From: an uncultured Lachnospiraceae bacterium
GTDB taxonomy: Bacteria; Bacillota; Clostridia; Lachnospirales; Lachnospiraceae
Assembly (NCBI GenBank): GCA_910587765.1
Contig: CAJUNR010000040.1
Span: 1-38,069, forward strand
Length of the DNA: 38,069 bases
Direction: 5' to 3'
Shown piece after piece: positions 6,813 through 15,065 of this stretch. Each line of letters opens with the position of its first letter. Position 1 is the first letter of the stretch. Below the pieces are notes generated by a model. That model ran no database searches. It was not told where the DNA came from and was given only the letters and a program-made list of their open reading frames with translations. Made by a program: the position numbers and the translations under genes.

Positions 6813-8546
6813 TTAACCGCGGAATCGGTTCAGACAGGCATAGATTTCCTCCTTTCGCGGTTTGGCAAGGCCGCAGGGGATGCAGGAACCGCAAAACGGC
6901 TCCCAGCCTTTGCGCTCCAGCGTATCATAGAGTATCTGCACAACCTGCCGGACCGTGCGTCTGCCGTCTATGACCTGTTCCAGCCCGTAGCGGAGCAGAT
7001 GGGCAAGCGCGTTTGTCTGCTCGGAATCTGCAAGCTGTTCGACGTAGCGGAGGTCTACCGTTTCCTTATCCAGTGAAAAAGAATCCCGTCCGTATGTTTT
7101 TATTTTCATATGCTCATGCCGGCCGTCGGTTCCCTGCCGGTTTCCCCGGTAATCTCTGCCCCTGCGGTTTGCGTTGCGGTTATATACCGGAAGCGTCCGT
7201 TGATAGTCCGGAACCCGGAAGCCCGGGGCCTGGATTCTCGGCGCCGTATGCTCGCCGCAGAGTTTTTTTACATGATCGGTGAGATCGACGGGGCGGTAGC
7301 AGTCCATCTGGAGAACCTTGTCCGCAATATAGAAAAAAGCCCCGGAACTGCCGGCTACCAGAATCGTGGAGATACCTTCCTGTTCATAGAGATCTCTGGC
7401 GCGCTCGAGGAAGGGGGTGATCGGTTCCTTTTCGCGGCTGATGACCTGCTGCATGAAATCATCCCGCAGCATGAAATTCGTAGCGGACGTGTCCTCGTCA
7501 ATCAGAAACAGCCGGGAACCGGCTTCCATATTTTCAATCACGCCGGCAGCCTGAGACGTGCTTCCGCTGGCGTCCGGCGTGGAAAACGCAGCCGTATTTT
7601 TTTTGTTCGGCAGATCGTTAATAAAGAGCGAGATGTCAACATTCCGGACGGAACGGCCGTCTTCCGCCCGAAGCTTGACCGCAGTATGATCCGTGATCAC
7701 ATATTCCCGTCCGTCCCCGGCAATATGGTTATAGACGCCGGTCTGCAGCGCTTCCAGAAGAGTGGATTTTCCGTGATAACCGCCGCCCACGATCAGTGTG
7801 ATTCCCTGCGGAACCGCCATGCCCGTAATCTTCCCTCTGTGCGGCAGCCGGAAAGTCCGCTCCATGGAAGCGGGAGAGGAGAAGGGCACGCTGTCTTTCA
7901 TGGGCAGATCGGAAACGCCGCTTTTTCTCGGAAGAATCGAGCCGTTAGCGACAAACGCCGCCAGTTTTTCTTCCGCCAGAATTGCCCGCAGAGCTTCCTG
8001 ATCCTCCGCCAGAAACACCGCTTCCTGAACGTTTCCGGCATCGAGTTTTTTGTAGATAAAACTGTTTTCTATACAGCGGGGCAGAAATTCAAACAGGATT
8101 TTTTCCAGTTCTCCGGCGTTGATCGTTCTTCCGAAAGCGGGAAAGCCGACGTGGAAACGGACGATGATTTTCGTGTCCGTAATCTGGCACGCGCTTCGCT
8201 CCAGTACCTCCTGACCGCAGCGGGTGACGGATAAAAGCCCGCTTTTTCCGGAACCTTTTGCCTTGAAATTATAGTCTTCAAACTGAGAGGCGAAGCGCCT
8301 GGTCAGAAAATCCTGCAGCGCGACGCGGGGGGCGGTTTCGCTGTAATATGCTTCCGGGAAACCGGCTGTCCGATGCAGAATCTCGGCGTGCAGGTTTGAC
8401 GGCGACGCGAACGGATCCCCCTGTACATGATCAATTGACAAGAGAAAATTCGGAAACTGAAAGGTTCCTGCCAGCGATTTGTATGCCGGATAGCTTTTAT
8501 GGTCAACTGACCGAAGTAATGTGCGCAGTTCATTCGATGATTTCAT
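6813..8546 (-). CDS. ABC-class P-loop ATPase (PF09818-type), role unknown
   Basis: A 577-residue soluble protein like the 'predicted ATPase of the ABC class' family. It has an N-terminal family-specific region (S-Y-P-A-Y-K-S-L-A-G...F-L-L-S-I-D-H-V-Q-G-D-P-F-A-S-P-S), a central Walker A G-G-G-Y-H-G-K-S-T (about residue 260), a Walker B-like L-F-L-I-D-E-D-T-S-A-T-N-F-M, and a basic Arg/Gly-rich linker before a C-terminal helical part. No transmembrane partner is encoded nearby, so it is unlikely to be a transporter; nucleic-acid or RNA-associated roles have been guessed for such enzymes. ATG 8546 has AAGGAG 10 bases upstream. It is convergent with the LysM gene. Confidence 0.88.
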   Translation of the reverse strand: MKSSNELRTLLRSVDHKSYPAYKSLAGTFQFPNFLLSIDHVQGDPFASPSNLHAEILHRTAGFPEAYYSETAPRVALQDFLTRRFASQFEDYNFKAKGSGKSGLLSVTRCGQEVLERSACQITDTKIIVRFHVGFPAFGRTINAGELEKILFEFLPRCIENSFIYKKLDAGNVQEAVFLAEDQEALRAILAEEKLAAFVANGSILPRKSGVSDLPMKDSVPFSSPASMERTFRLPHRGKITGMAVPQGITLIVGGGYHGKSTLLEALQTGVYNHIAGDGREYVITDHTAVKLRAEDGRSVRNVDISLFINDLPNKKNTAAFSTPDASGSTSQAAGVIENMEAGSRLFLIDEDTSATNFMLRDDFMQQVISREKEPITPFLERARDLYEQEGISTILVAGSSGAFFYIADKVLQMDCYRPVDLTDHVKKLCGEHTAPRIQAPGFRVPDYQRTLPVYNRNANRRGRDYRGNRQGTDGRHEHMKIKTYGRDSFSLDKETVDLRYVEQLADSEQTNALAHLLRYGLEQVIDGRRTVRQVVQILYDTLERKGWEPFCGSCIPCGLAKPRKEEIYACLNRFRG

Positions 8547-8621
8547 AATTTGTGTTCTCCTTATTTTCTTATCCCGGCGGCCGCCGGAATCCAACGGCTC
8601 CGATGTCTGTCGTTTCCTGTT

Positions 8622-8651
8622 ATTATACGATATCCGGCGATCACTTGTAAA
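8622..8651 (-). promoter_or_regulatory. Promoter of the ABC-class ATPase gene
   Basis: Minus-strand TTTACA, 18-base spacer, consensus TATAAT, about 75 bases upstream of the ATG. Confidence 0.6.
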
Positions 8652-8684
8652 GAATCTCAAAAGATTCGCTTCCGTAATTTGTAC

Positions 8685-8713
8685 TTGAAATCTGCAGAGA
8701 GCAGCGGTATAAT
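8685..8713 (+). promoter_or_regulatory. Promoter of the tyrosine recombinase gene
   Basis: TTGAAA (8685-8690), 17-base spacer, TATAAT (8708-8713). Predicted start near 8720, just before the inverted repeat at 8725. Confidence 0.75.
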
Positions 8714-8724
8714 ACAGACTATAA

Positions 8725-8756
8725 ACACGTCGCAAAATGGCAGTTTTACGACGTGT
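8725..8756. other. dif-like inverted repeat (candidate Xer core site)
   Basis: Two 13-base arms with one mismatch (ACACGTCGCAAAA and TTTTaCGACGTGT) flank the 6-base centre TGGCAG. Trimmed to 11-6-11 (8727-8754) this has exactly the layout of a dif site. It lies in the leader, 30 bases before the recombinase start codon. In streptococci the single recombinase XerS has its dif site directly upstream of its gene. It could instead be a repressor operator or mRNA hairpin. Confidence 0.5.
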
Positions 8757-8785
8757 ACACCAAAAAACCACAGGAGGACGCCCAT

Positions 8786-9832
8786 ATGCCCTTATCATAC
8801 CACGAACAGATGGATATATTTAACATAAAAAAATTACGTGAACTTCAAAAAGAGCTTCCGGCGTTTGCCGGGGATTTTTTCCGCGCTATGGAAATCAAAA
8901 AGGCGACCAATACCAGGCGGAATTATGCCTATGACCTCAGTACCTTTTTTTATTTTTTAAAGACGGAAAACCCTTATTTTAAAAATCGGGAGATCCGTAC
9001 ACTGCCGGTTTCGATTCTGGATGACCTTCAGCCGGTGGATATTGAGGAATATCTGTCTTTCCTTACCTGTTATGAAAAGGACGGCCAGCTTTATCGAAAT
9101 CACGAGGAAGGAAAAGCCCGCAAACTGGCAACTCTGAACACGTTTTTCGGTTATTTTCATAAGAAGGAAATGATCCAGAAAAACGCGCCGTCCGTAGTGG
9201 ACGTGCCGAAAATCAAGGAAAAGAACATCATTCGTATGGACGCCAACGAGGTGGCTCAGTTGATCGACAACATCGAATCAGGAGAAAAACTGACCAGCCG
9301 GCAGAAAATATGGCATAACCGGAATAAGCTCCGCGATCTGGCCATCGTAGTCACGCTTCTCGGAACCGGTGTCCGGGTCACGGAACTGGTAGGACTGGAT
9401 ATTACCGATCTGGACTTTGACAACGGAGCCATGCGCGTGATCCGCAAAGGCGGAAACGAGGATCTTGTATATTTTGGAGAAGAGACGGAAGAGATGCTGC
9501 GGAATTATCTGGACGAACGGCTGACGATGGAACCGGAACCGGGCCACGAGAACGCCCTGTTCATCTCTCAGAAAAACAGAAGGATTACCGTACGTTCGGT
9601 GGAACGTCTCGTGAAAAAATACGCGTCCACCGCAACGGTAAAGAAAATTACGCCCCATAAATTACGCAGTACGTACGGAACCTCCCTCTATCAGGAGACG
9701 GGGGATATCTATCTGGTGGCGGACGTGCTGGGGCACAAAAACGTCAATACCACCAGAAAGCACTATGCGGCAATGAAGGAGGAAAACAAGCGGAAAGCGG
9801 CCAATGTGGTTCAGCTAAGAGAAACCAGGTAA
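8786..9832 (+). CDS. XerS-like tyrosine recombinase
   Basis: A 348-residue tyrosine recombinase. The N-terminal SAM-like DNA-binding domain (about residues 20-155) is followed by the catalytic domain with the Arg in G-T-G-V-R-V-T-E-L-V, Lys in I-R-K-G-G-N, H-K-L-R in T-P-H-K-L-R-S-T-Y-G, the G-H-K-N-V-N-T-T histidine, and nucleophile Tyr in R-K-H-Y-A-A-M. Length and the extended N-terminus are closer to XerS (about 356 residues) than to XerC/D (about 300). It is not next to prophage or integron genes, so a housekeeping chromosome-resolution role is more likely than element integration. ATG has AGGAGG 8 bases upstream. Confidence 0.85.
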   Translation: MPLSYHEQMDIFNIKKLRELQKELPAFAGDFFRAMEIKKATNTRRNYAYDLSTFFYFLKTENPYFKNREIRTLPVSILDDLQPVDIEEYLSFLTCYEKDGQLYRNHEEGKARKLATLNTFFGYFHKKEMIQKNAPSVVDVPKIKEKNIIRMDANEVAQLIDNIESGEKLTSRQKIWHNRNKLRDLAIVVTLLGTGVRVTELVGLDITDLDFDNGAMRVIRKGGNEDLVYFGEETEEMLRNYLDERLTMEPEPGHENALFISQKNRRITVRSVERLVKKYASTATVKKITPHKLRSTYGTSLYQETGDIYLVADVLGHKNVNTTRKHYAAMKEENKRKAANVVQLRETR

Positions 9833-9853
9833 TCGGCGCCGCTGTCCCCTTTT

Positions 9854-9896
9854 CCCGGAAATCCGGACAGAGTTTCCCCTTTTCCGGATTTCCGGG
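9854..9896. terminator. Intergenic hairpin between convergent genes
   Basis: A perfect 14-base inverted repeat (9854-9867 and 9883-9896) around a 15-base loop, between the ends of the recombinase and C39-like genes. There is no clear U-tract on either strand, so termination is likely but not certain. Confidence 0.5.
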
Positions 9897-9936
9897 CAGA
9901 TGGAGAGCAACGGACCTTGTGGTCCGCAGACCGTCC

Positions 9937-10845
9937 TCAGTGGTAGGACCACATGTTTTTGATCTGTCCCTTCAGCTCGTCATATGTCCAGCGCTTTTCG
10001 CTCCGCGCCCTGCAGTTGGGATCATTGACCTGAAAGCCCTTTTTGTCGTAACCGTATATCATGATAAAATGTCCGCCCGCGGTAAAATCTCCTTCCCGCA
10101 TGGCGCAGATGATGGGATGCTGTTCCTCCAGCTCCCGCTTCATGGCGGATTCATCCAGCGAAAGCTCCTCTCCTGTCACGCCGAAAGAGGCGGCCCCCGT
10201 CGTCATCAGATCCCAGGACGTACCGGTTCCCTCGATATAGTAGCCCTGTTCCTCGGAATAACGGGCGACCTTGTCCGGCGTCGCCATGGCGTTGTCCGTC
10301 AGCCCGTAGACGACCATGGACAGACACGTAGGACCGCAGCCTGAGATTCCGATGCTGCTGCTTCCGTACGCCGCGTACCCCCAGCGCTCGTCCCACTGGA
10401 GAAAGAGCGGATAATCTTCCTTCTTCTCCGCCTTCGTAAGCTCCGTGTTGGCCGCGCCGCTGTGGTCCGGATAGCCCTTGACATATTCCAGCATCTCCGG
10501 ATTATTGGCGAGGGCCGCCAGACAGACCTGTGGATAATCCTCCGCATGCTCCACAATTTCCCGAAATCCCTTGTTTTTCTTCGCCAGTTCCTCCAGCCGC
10601 TCCATGACTTCCGACTCGGTGCGCTGCTTTGGCGCTTTCATATCATAGCTGTCGGAATCCGGCAGGATCTTTGTCCTTTTTAATAGTCCGACCAGTACAA
10701 AGAGCGTCATTCCCAGTACGGCCAGCACGGCCGCCCGTTTGATAAACCGGCGGATCTTCCGGCGCAGCCTGCGTTTTTTCTTTCTTCGCATCTGTTCCTG
10801 ATGTCTGATCCGTTCTGCTTCTGTTCTTCTCCGTCGTTGCTCCAT
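9937..10845 (-). CDS. Membrane-anchored C39-like cysteine peptidase
   Basis: A 302-residue protein. The first 38 residues are extremely basic (runs of Arg/Lys), followed by one membrane helix (A-A-V-L-A-V-L-G-M-T-L-F-V-L-V-G-L-L) and an extracellular region. The C-terminal half is a peptidase_C39_2-type papain-like fold: catalytic Cys in S-G-C-G-P-T-C-L-S-M, His in G-G-H-F-I-M-I-Y-G-Y, and the Asp/Asn in V-N-D-P-N. It probably cleaves a peptide at the cell surface; the substrate is unknown and there is no adjacent bacteriocin or ABC exporter gene. ATG 10845 follows GAGGGG. Foldback element A copy 2 lies directly upstream. Confidence 0.87.
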   Translation of the reverse strand: MEQRRRRTEAERIRHQEQMRRKKKRRLRRKIRRFIKRAAVLAVLGMTLFVLVGLLKRTKILPDSDSYDMKAPKQRTESEVMERLEELAKKNKGFREIVEHAEDYPQVCLAALANNPEMLEYVKGYPDHSGAANTELTKAEKKEDYPLFLQWDERWGYAAYGSSSIGISGCGPTCLSMVVYGLTDNAMATPDKVARYSEEQGYYIEGTGTSWDLMTTGAASFGVTGEELSLDESAMKRELEEQHPIICAMREGDFTAGGHFIMIYGYDKKGFQVNDPNCRARSEKRWTYDELKGQIKNMWSYH

Positions 10846-10880
10846 ATCCGTTCATCCCCTCGTCTGTGTATTCGCCCGGT

Positions 10881-11112
10881 ACGTTACTGTCCACACCTAC
10901 GCCGGTTCCAGCCTGATGCGGGCAGCTCATCCTGAAAGATCCATTGAAGGGCGCCGGCACTAAGGCACAAAACGTGCCTTAGTGCCCTGCGTGGATTAGA
11001 GTACCGCTGCGTCCCTTCATTAAGTACCCATAGGGCATAAACGCGAGCGGGGTCTGGAAGGATGAGCTGCCTGCGTCGGGCGTCCGGGTGGCGTGGGTAT
11101 GAATAGTAACGT
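10881..11112 (+). repeat. Foldback element A, copy 2
   Basis: About 232 bases bounded by ACGTTAC and GTAACGT. Arms pair as GCGGGCAGCTCATCCT with AGGATGAGCTGCCtGC; the A-to-C change relative to copy 1 is matched by T-to-G in the other arm. The apical hairpin is replaced by a perfect 13-bp one (GGCACTAAGGCAC/GTGCCTTAGTGCC). Two short insertions lie beside the conserved ACCGCTGCGTCCCTTCATTAA core. It is upstream of the C39-like gene, in the same orientation as the other copies. Confidence 0.8.
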
Positions 11113-11219
11113 ATTTACTGCAAACTTTCGTATAGAATACCATATTTTCCGCTTGGATTGTCTGAAGCAATTCATAAGATTTATTAAGAAAAACTGAAAG
11201 AATTTTATCAGGAAGTTGA
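11113..11219 (+). other. AT-rich tail after element A copy 2
   Basis: A noncoding, AT-rich 107 bases. It shares ordered blocks with the tail after copy 3 (30094-30174): an ATAYCATATTTT block, TTATTAAGAAAA, and a final TTTTA...AGG. No gene or terminator is evident. Confidence 0.4.
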
Positions 11220-11801
11220 TCAGATAAGACCATTTTTCAACTGCTGTCTGCAGGACCGCCAGGCGGGATAATGCTGATCCAGAAGGCGGTAGAAACGCGC
11301 ATTGTGTCCTGCTTCCAGCAGATGTGTCAGTTCATGCACTACCACATACTCGATGCAGTCCTCCGGGAAAGCGCCCAGCCAGACGCTGATCGAGATGTTT
11401 TTCGTACGCAGGCTGCAGCTTCCCCACTGCGAGCGGGTGTCGCGGATGGTCACTTTACCGCACCGGACGCCCAGTTCCTGCTCCCATTTTCGAAATAGTC
11501 CCGGCAAAACCTCCTGCAGATGTTTTCGGTAATCGGCAGCGTACTTTAAGCGCTCCTCATTCTGCATCCGGGGCAAAACAGGAGGACTTTGGACCTTTTT
11601 CTGATAGTTTTCAATCCAGCGGAGGATCCGCGGCTGCTCCAGAAGCTTCTGCGCCGCCTGATAGGTCATGGAGCGCGGAATGGAGATGTGGATGACCTGC
11701 GGTTCGTCCGGTTTGATCCGCAGATTGGCGTTTTTGATATTTTTCTTTGTCACACGGACGGTACAACCGTGCCAGGCGTATTCTTTCGCATATTCTTTCA
11801 T
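11220..11801 (-). CDS. YgjP-like (M48-type) zinc metallopeptidase
   Basis: A 193-residue cytosolic protein of the YgjP/DUF45 family. The zinc site is visible: H-E-L-T-H-L-L-E-A-G-H-N, i.e. HExxH with a third histidine six residues on. The upstream motif T-R-S-Q-W-G-S-C-S is the other family signature. YgjP proteins are putative metal-dependent hydrolases of unsettled function. An ATG at 11801 has GAAGGA at 9 bases; an ATG at 11822 with AGGAAGG at about 12 bases is an alternative that adds seven residues. Confidence 0.88.
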   Translation of the reverse strand: MKEYAKEYAWHGCTVRVTKKNIKNANLRIKPDEPQVIHISIPRSMTYQAAQKLLEQPRILRWIENYQKKVQSPPVLPRMQNEERLKYAADYRKHLQEVLPGLFRKWEQELGVRCGKVTIRDTRSQWGSCSLRTKNISISVWLGAFPEDCIEYVVVHELTHLLEAGHNARFYRLLDQHYPAWRSCRQQLKNGLI

Positions 11802-11937
11802 AGCGCTGCGTCCTTCTTTCATTTCTGTCGTTTCCTTCCTCCGCAGTTTCTTTCGCCCGGAAAACCTCCGGTTTCCCGGTGCGACGAAAGAAGCGGGCGG
11901 GGAAGATTCTCCCTGCCCGCCGTGCGGGCCGGTGCAT

Positions 11938-11967
11938 GAAAAAGGGGCCGTGTTTTCAGCAGCCCCT
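11938..11967 (-). terminator. Terminator of the coiled-coil protein gene
   Basis: On the minus strand AGGGGC...GCCCCT stem followed by TTTTTC, about 50 bases after the stop codon at 12014. A second GC-rich hairpin (11893-11920) follows. Confidence 0.7.
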
Positions 11968-12013
11968 AAAAACCGTTTCCTGTTTCGTTCCGGCGGGTGA
12001 ATCCGGCTTCGGA

Positions 12014-12994
12014 TTATGCCCTGCGGATATACGCCTTCTTCTCTTCCTCCTGCTCGGCCAGTTCCGGCATATAGGCGGCAGCCCGGTATGCCGCGTAGCC
12101 CGTGGAGTTTCCAAGAGACGGAGGCTGCGGAGGATCTGCCAGGGCGTCCAAGTGGCTCGGCACCTGCATCCTTGTCGCCTTCTGATCCATCATGCCGGCG
12201 GCGATCATAAATTTTGCGATCTGCTCTCCGGTCATCTCACTTCCTGCCATCATCTCCCGGGCGACGGTTTCCTGCCGTTCTTCCATCCGTTCTTCCTCCA
12301 TCCTTTCCGCCGCTGCCCGCTCCTCCTCCATGAGGTCGGACGCAATTTTTTTCTTTAATGCAGCTTCCCGCTGAAGCTTTTCCTCCAGCTTTTTCTTTTG
12401 AGCGATCTCTTCTCTCCGTTTTTTCTGCGCCCGTTTCTTTTGCGCTTCCTTCTTTTCTTTCTTTTTTATTTTTTTCCGCTCTTCCGCCTGCTTTTGATCC
12501 AGTTCCCGCTGCCAGGGTTTGTGCGCGACAATAGAAGCCGTCTTTTTCTCCGCCTCTCTCATCTGCGAGAGACGAATCATCAGATAATCCGCGTCTTCCT
12601 TCTTCATGTCGGCCGCCAGTTCTGCCAGCTTCGCCGTTTTCAGACGTTCCGCATCATCTCTGGTGTGACACCTTTTCAACCGCTCTTCGTAGGAGGCCTG
12701 TTCGCTCTCCAGAGCCAACACTTTGACATAGAGCTGCGGGTCATGTTTTTTAAGAAAATCTTTCTCCGCGCCGGTAAGGCGGGCGCCTGCACGAAGTTTT
12801 GCCCTGATTTTGCCAAGCTTCTGCTGAATCGCCGTCTCTTCGCTGCTTTTCATTCCCGGATAAACGATTTTCGCAAACGGAGCGTTCAGATCCATCTTCT
12901 CCGTCCACGGGATCTCTCCGGACGTTTTCATTCCCCAGTATCCTTCCATCTTTGACTGTCTGAGATACTGATATACGTTGCTGTATATTTCCAT
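12014..12994 (-). CDS. Charged coiled-coil protein, unknown
   Basis: I do not recognise this 326-residue protein. The N-terminal ~70 residues look globular (Y-Q-Y-L-R-Q-S-K-M-E-G-Y-W-G...P-F-A-K-I-V-Y-P-G-M). About residues 75-250 are almost all Lys, Glu, Ala, Arg and Met and should form a long coiled coil, with a lysine-rich run near 170-200. The C-terminus is Pro/Tyr/Ala-rich. There is no signal peptide or membrane helix. It lies just downstream of the atp operon, but a strong terminator separates them. AGGAGG lies 14 bases from the ATG, a slightly long spacing. A structural or scaffold role is possible but unproven. Confidence 0.72.
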   Translation of the reverse strand: MEIYSNVYQYLRQSKMEGYWGMKTSGEIPWTEKMDLNAPFAKIVYPGMKSSEETAIQQKLGKIRAKLRAGARLTGAEKDFLKKHDPQLYVKVLALESEQASYEERLKRCHTRDDAERLKTAKLAELAADMKKEDADYLMIRLSQMREAEKKTASIVAHKPWQRELDQKQAEERKKIKKKEKKEAQKKRAQKKRREEIAQKKKLEEKLQREAALKKKIASDLMEEERAAAERMEEERMEERQETVAREMMAGSEMTGEQIAKFMIAAGMMDQKATRMQVPSHLDALADPPQPPSLGNSTGYAAYRAAAYMPELAEQEEEKKAYIRRA

Positions 12995-13192
12995 ACGGTC
13001 AGGTCACCTCCTGACGCCGTTTCCCGTGCCGTCAGCGCGCCGAAGCCGGACGGACCGGTGTTTGACGGTTGCAGCGGGATGATTCCATCATGGGGCCATG
13101 CCTGCAATCCCCATACCATAATACTTCTACTTTATACTTCGACAGCGCAGGCCGTTCGGATAAGGGGAATATGAAAACGGATTTTGATTCAC

Positions 13193-13228
13193 GAAAAAAG
13201 GAAGCTTTGTCCATGCGGACAGGCTTCC
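13193..13228 (-). terminator. Terminator of the atp operon
   Basis: On the minus strand GGAAGCCTGTCC, loop GCAT, GGACAAAGCTTCC, then TTTTTTCG. It starts about 10 bases after the atpC stop codon. A classical rho-independent terminator. Confidence 0.9.
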
Positions 13229-13237
13229 TCTCTCCTT

Positions 13238-13651
13238 CTATTGTACAAAACGCTCCGTTTCTTTCAGGCGGACCAGCGCTCTCGCCATAGCCGCCTGCGT
13301 CATATGAAATTCCTGAATGCTCTGCTTCTGGCGCAGCCGCTCCTGGGCCCGTTCCAGCGCTTCTCTCGCCCGGTTCGCGTCTACTTCCTCCGGCCGTTCG
13401 ATCAGATCCGCCAGAAGGGTGGCCCGGTTGTTGGCGATCTGACAGAACCCCTGTCCGATCGCCGCGTATTCCCACTCGCCGTTTTCTTCATAGCGGATCC
13501 GCATCTCGCCGGGCTTAATCGCGATGATCATCTCCTCGTGATGCGCCATCACCGCTTTTTCCCCGTCCAGGGCCGGTATAATCAGCGTATGACAGAGACC
13601 GTCATAAAAAATCCGGCGGCTTGTTATGATTTTCAGATGAAATGCTGCCAT
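13238..13651 (-). CDS. atpC: ATP synthase F1 subunit epsilon
   Basis: A 137-residue epsilon subunit, last gene of the operon. The N-terminal beta-sandwich (F-H-L-K-I-I-T-S-R-R...I-I-P-A-L-D-G-E-K-A-V-M-A-H-H-E) and the C-terminal two-helix hairpin (residues about 85-137, rich in R-A-R-E-A-L-E-R-A-Q-E-R-L-R) are present. Epsilon rests on gamma in the central stalk and can inhibit ATP hydrolysis. ATG 13651 is preferred because GAGGTG precedes it properly. A GTG at 13660 overlaps the atpD stop but has no room for a ribosome site. It lies 5 bases after atpD, so translation is probably coupled. Confidence 0.93.
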   Translation of the reverse strand: MAAFHLKIITSRRIFYDGLCHTLIIPALDGEKAVMAHHEEMIIAIKPGEMRIRYEENGEWEYAAIGQGFCQIANNRATLLADLIERPEEVDANRAREALERAQERLRQKQSIQEFHMTQAAMARALVRLKETERFVQ

Positions 13652-13656
13652 ATCCG

Positions 13657-15060
13657 TCACCTCTGCACGGAAGCCGTGATGGTTCCGGCCTTTTCCACGA
13701 CCTCCTCAATGGTTCCCACATTGAAAAATGCCGCTTCCGGATACGCGTCCATCTCTCCGGAGATGATCGCCTGAAATCCCCGGATCGTCTCTTTCAGGGG
13801 AACGTATTTTCCGGGTACGCCGGTGAAATTCTCCGCCACATGGAACGGCTGAGAGAGAAAGCGCTGGATCTTCCTCGCCCGGTTGACCGTCATCTTGTCT
13901 TCTTCCGACAGCTCTTCCATACCGAGGATGGCGATGATATCCTGCAGCTCCTTGTATTTCTGAAGCATCTCCTGTACCTTCCGTGCAGTCGTATAGTGCT
14001 CCTCTCCCACCACGTCGATCTCCAGAATACGGGAGGTTGATTCCAGCGGATCCACTGCGGGGTAGATGCCCTGCTCCACGATCTTACGGGAGAGGACGGT
14101 CGTGGCGTCCAGATGTGCAAACGTCGTCGCCGGCGCCGGGTCGGTCAGATCGTCCGCAGGGACGTAGACGGCCTGTACGGAAGTCACGGAACCGTTCTTC
14201 GTAGAAGCGATGCGTTCCTGCAGTTCGCCCATCTCCGTAGACAGCGTGGGCTGATAGCCGACGGCTGACGGCATGCGCCCGAGCAGAGCCGATACCTCGG
14301 AACCGGCCTGCACAAAGCGGAAAATATTGTCAATAAACAGAAGCACATTCTGCTTCATTTCGTCGCGGAAATACTCCGCCATAGTCAGACCGGTCTCCGC
14401 CACGCGCATACGCGCTCCGGGCGGTTCGTTCATCTGTCCGAACACCAGGGCCGTTTTCTCCAGAACGCCGGATTCTTTCATCTCGCTCCACAGATCGTTT
14501 CCTTCTCTGGAACGTTCCCCGACCCCGGTAAAGATCGAGAATCCTCCGTGCTCCGTGGCAATATTGCGGATCAGCTCCTGAATCAGGACCGTCTTTCCGA
14601 CGCCCGCGCCGCCGAACAGACCGATCTTTCCTCCTTTGGCGTACGGAGCCAGAAGATCGATCACTTTGATACCGGTCTCGAGGATTTCCACGACCGGGCT
14701 CTGTTCCTCAAAAGAAGGCGGGTTCCGGTGAATACACCATGTTTCACAGTCCGTAATCTCTCCTTTACCGTCCACCGTCTGTCCGAGCACGTTAAAAAGA
14801 CGTCCAAGAATCTTCTCGCCTACCGGGACCGAGATTCCCTCTCCGGTCTGCGTCACTTCCATGTCGCGGCAGAGACCTTCGCTTGCCGACAGCATGATAC
14901 AGCGCACTACATTGCCTCCGAGGTGTTTTGCGGCCTCCATCACGCAAGTCTCTCCGTGATTGTCTACGATGAGGGCGTCTTTGATGTGGGGAAGGCCGCC
15001 TTTTTCAAACCACACATCCACGACCGGACCTGAAACCTGCACGATCCTGCCTTGTTCCAT
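13657..15060 (-). CDS. atpD: ATP synthase F1 subunit beta
   Basis: A 467-residue catalytic beta subunit. Walker A G-G-A-G-V-G-K-T (about residue 153), G-E-R-S-R-E-G-N-D-L containing the catalytic glutamate, Walker B L-L-F-I-D-N-I-F-R-F, and the E-L-S-E-E-D turn that contacts gamma are all visible. Together with alpha it forms the F1 hexamer that makes or splits ATP. ATG 15060 has AAGGAG at 9 bases; an in-frame ATG three codons earlier abuts the same site and is unlikely. It follows atpG with a 5-base gap. Confidence 0.96.
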   Translation of the reverse strand: MEQGRIVQVSGPVVDVWFEKGGLPHIKDALIVDNHGETCVMEAAKHLGGNVVRCIMLSASEGLCRDMEVTQTGEGISVPVGEKILGRLFNVLGQTVDGKGEITDCETWCIHRNPPSFEEQSPVVEILETGIKVIDLLAPYAKGGKIGLFGGAGVGKTVLIQELIRNIATEHGGFSIFTGVGERSREGNDLWSEMKESGVLEKTALVFGQMNEPPGARMRVAETGLTMAEYFRDEMKQNVLLFIDNIFRFVQAGSEVSALLGRMPSAVGYQPTLSTEMGELQERIASTKNGSVTSVQAVYVPADDLTDPAPATTFAHLDATTVLSRKIVEQGIYPAVDPLESTSRILEIDVVGEEHYTTARKVQEMLQKYKELQDIIAILGMEELSEEDKMTVNRARKIQRFLSQPFHVAENFTGVPGKYVPLKETIRGFQAIISGEMDAYPEAAFFNVGTIEEVVEKAGTITASVQR

Positions 15061-15065
15061 CACGT

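Noticed and set aside
8786..9832. The tyrosine recombinase as a prophage or integrative-element integrase.
   Set aside because: No phage, conjugation or excisionase genes flank it, no tRNA attachment site is adjacent, and the protein looks XerS-like.
13029..13130. A structured leader (TTGCAG...CTGCAA with ATGGCCCCAT) before the coiled-coil gene as a riboswitch.
   Set aside because: Pairing is short and interrupted, no known riboswitch core is recognisable, and the promoter is not clear.
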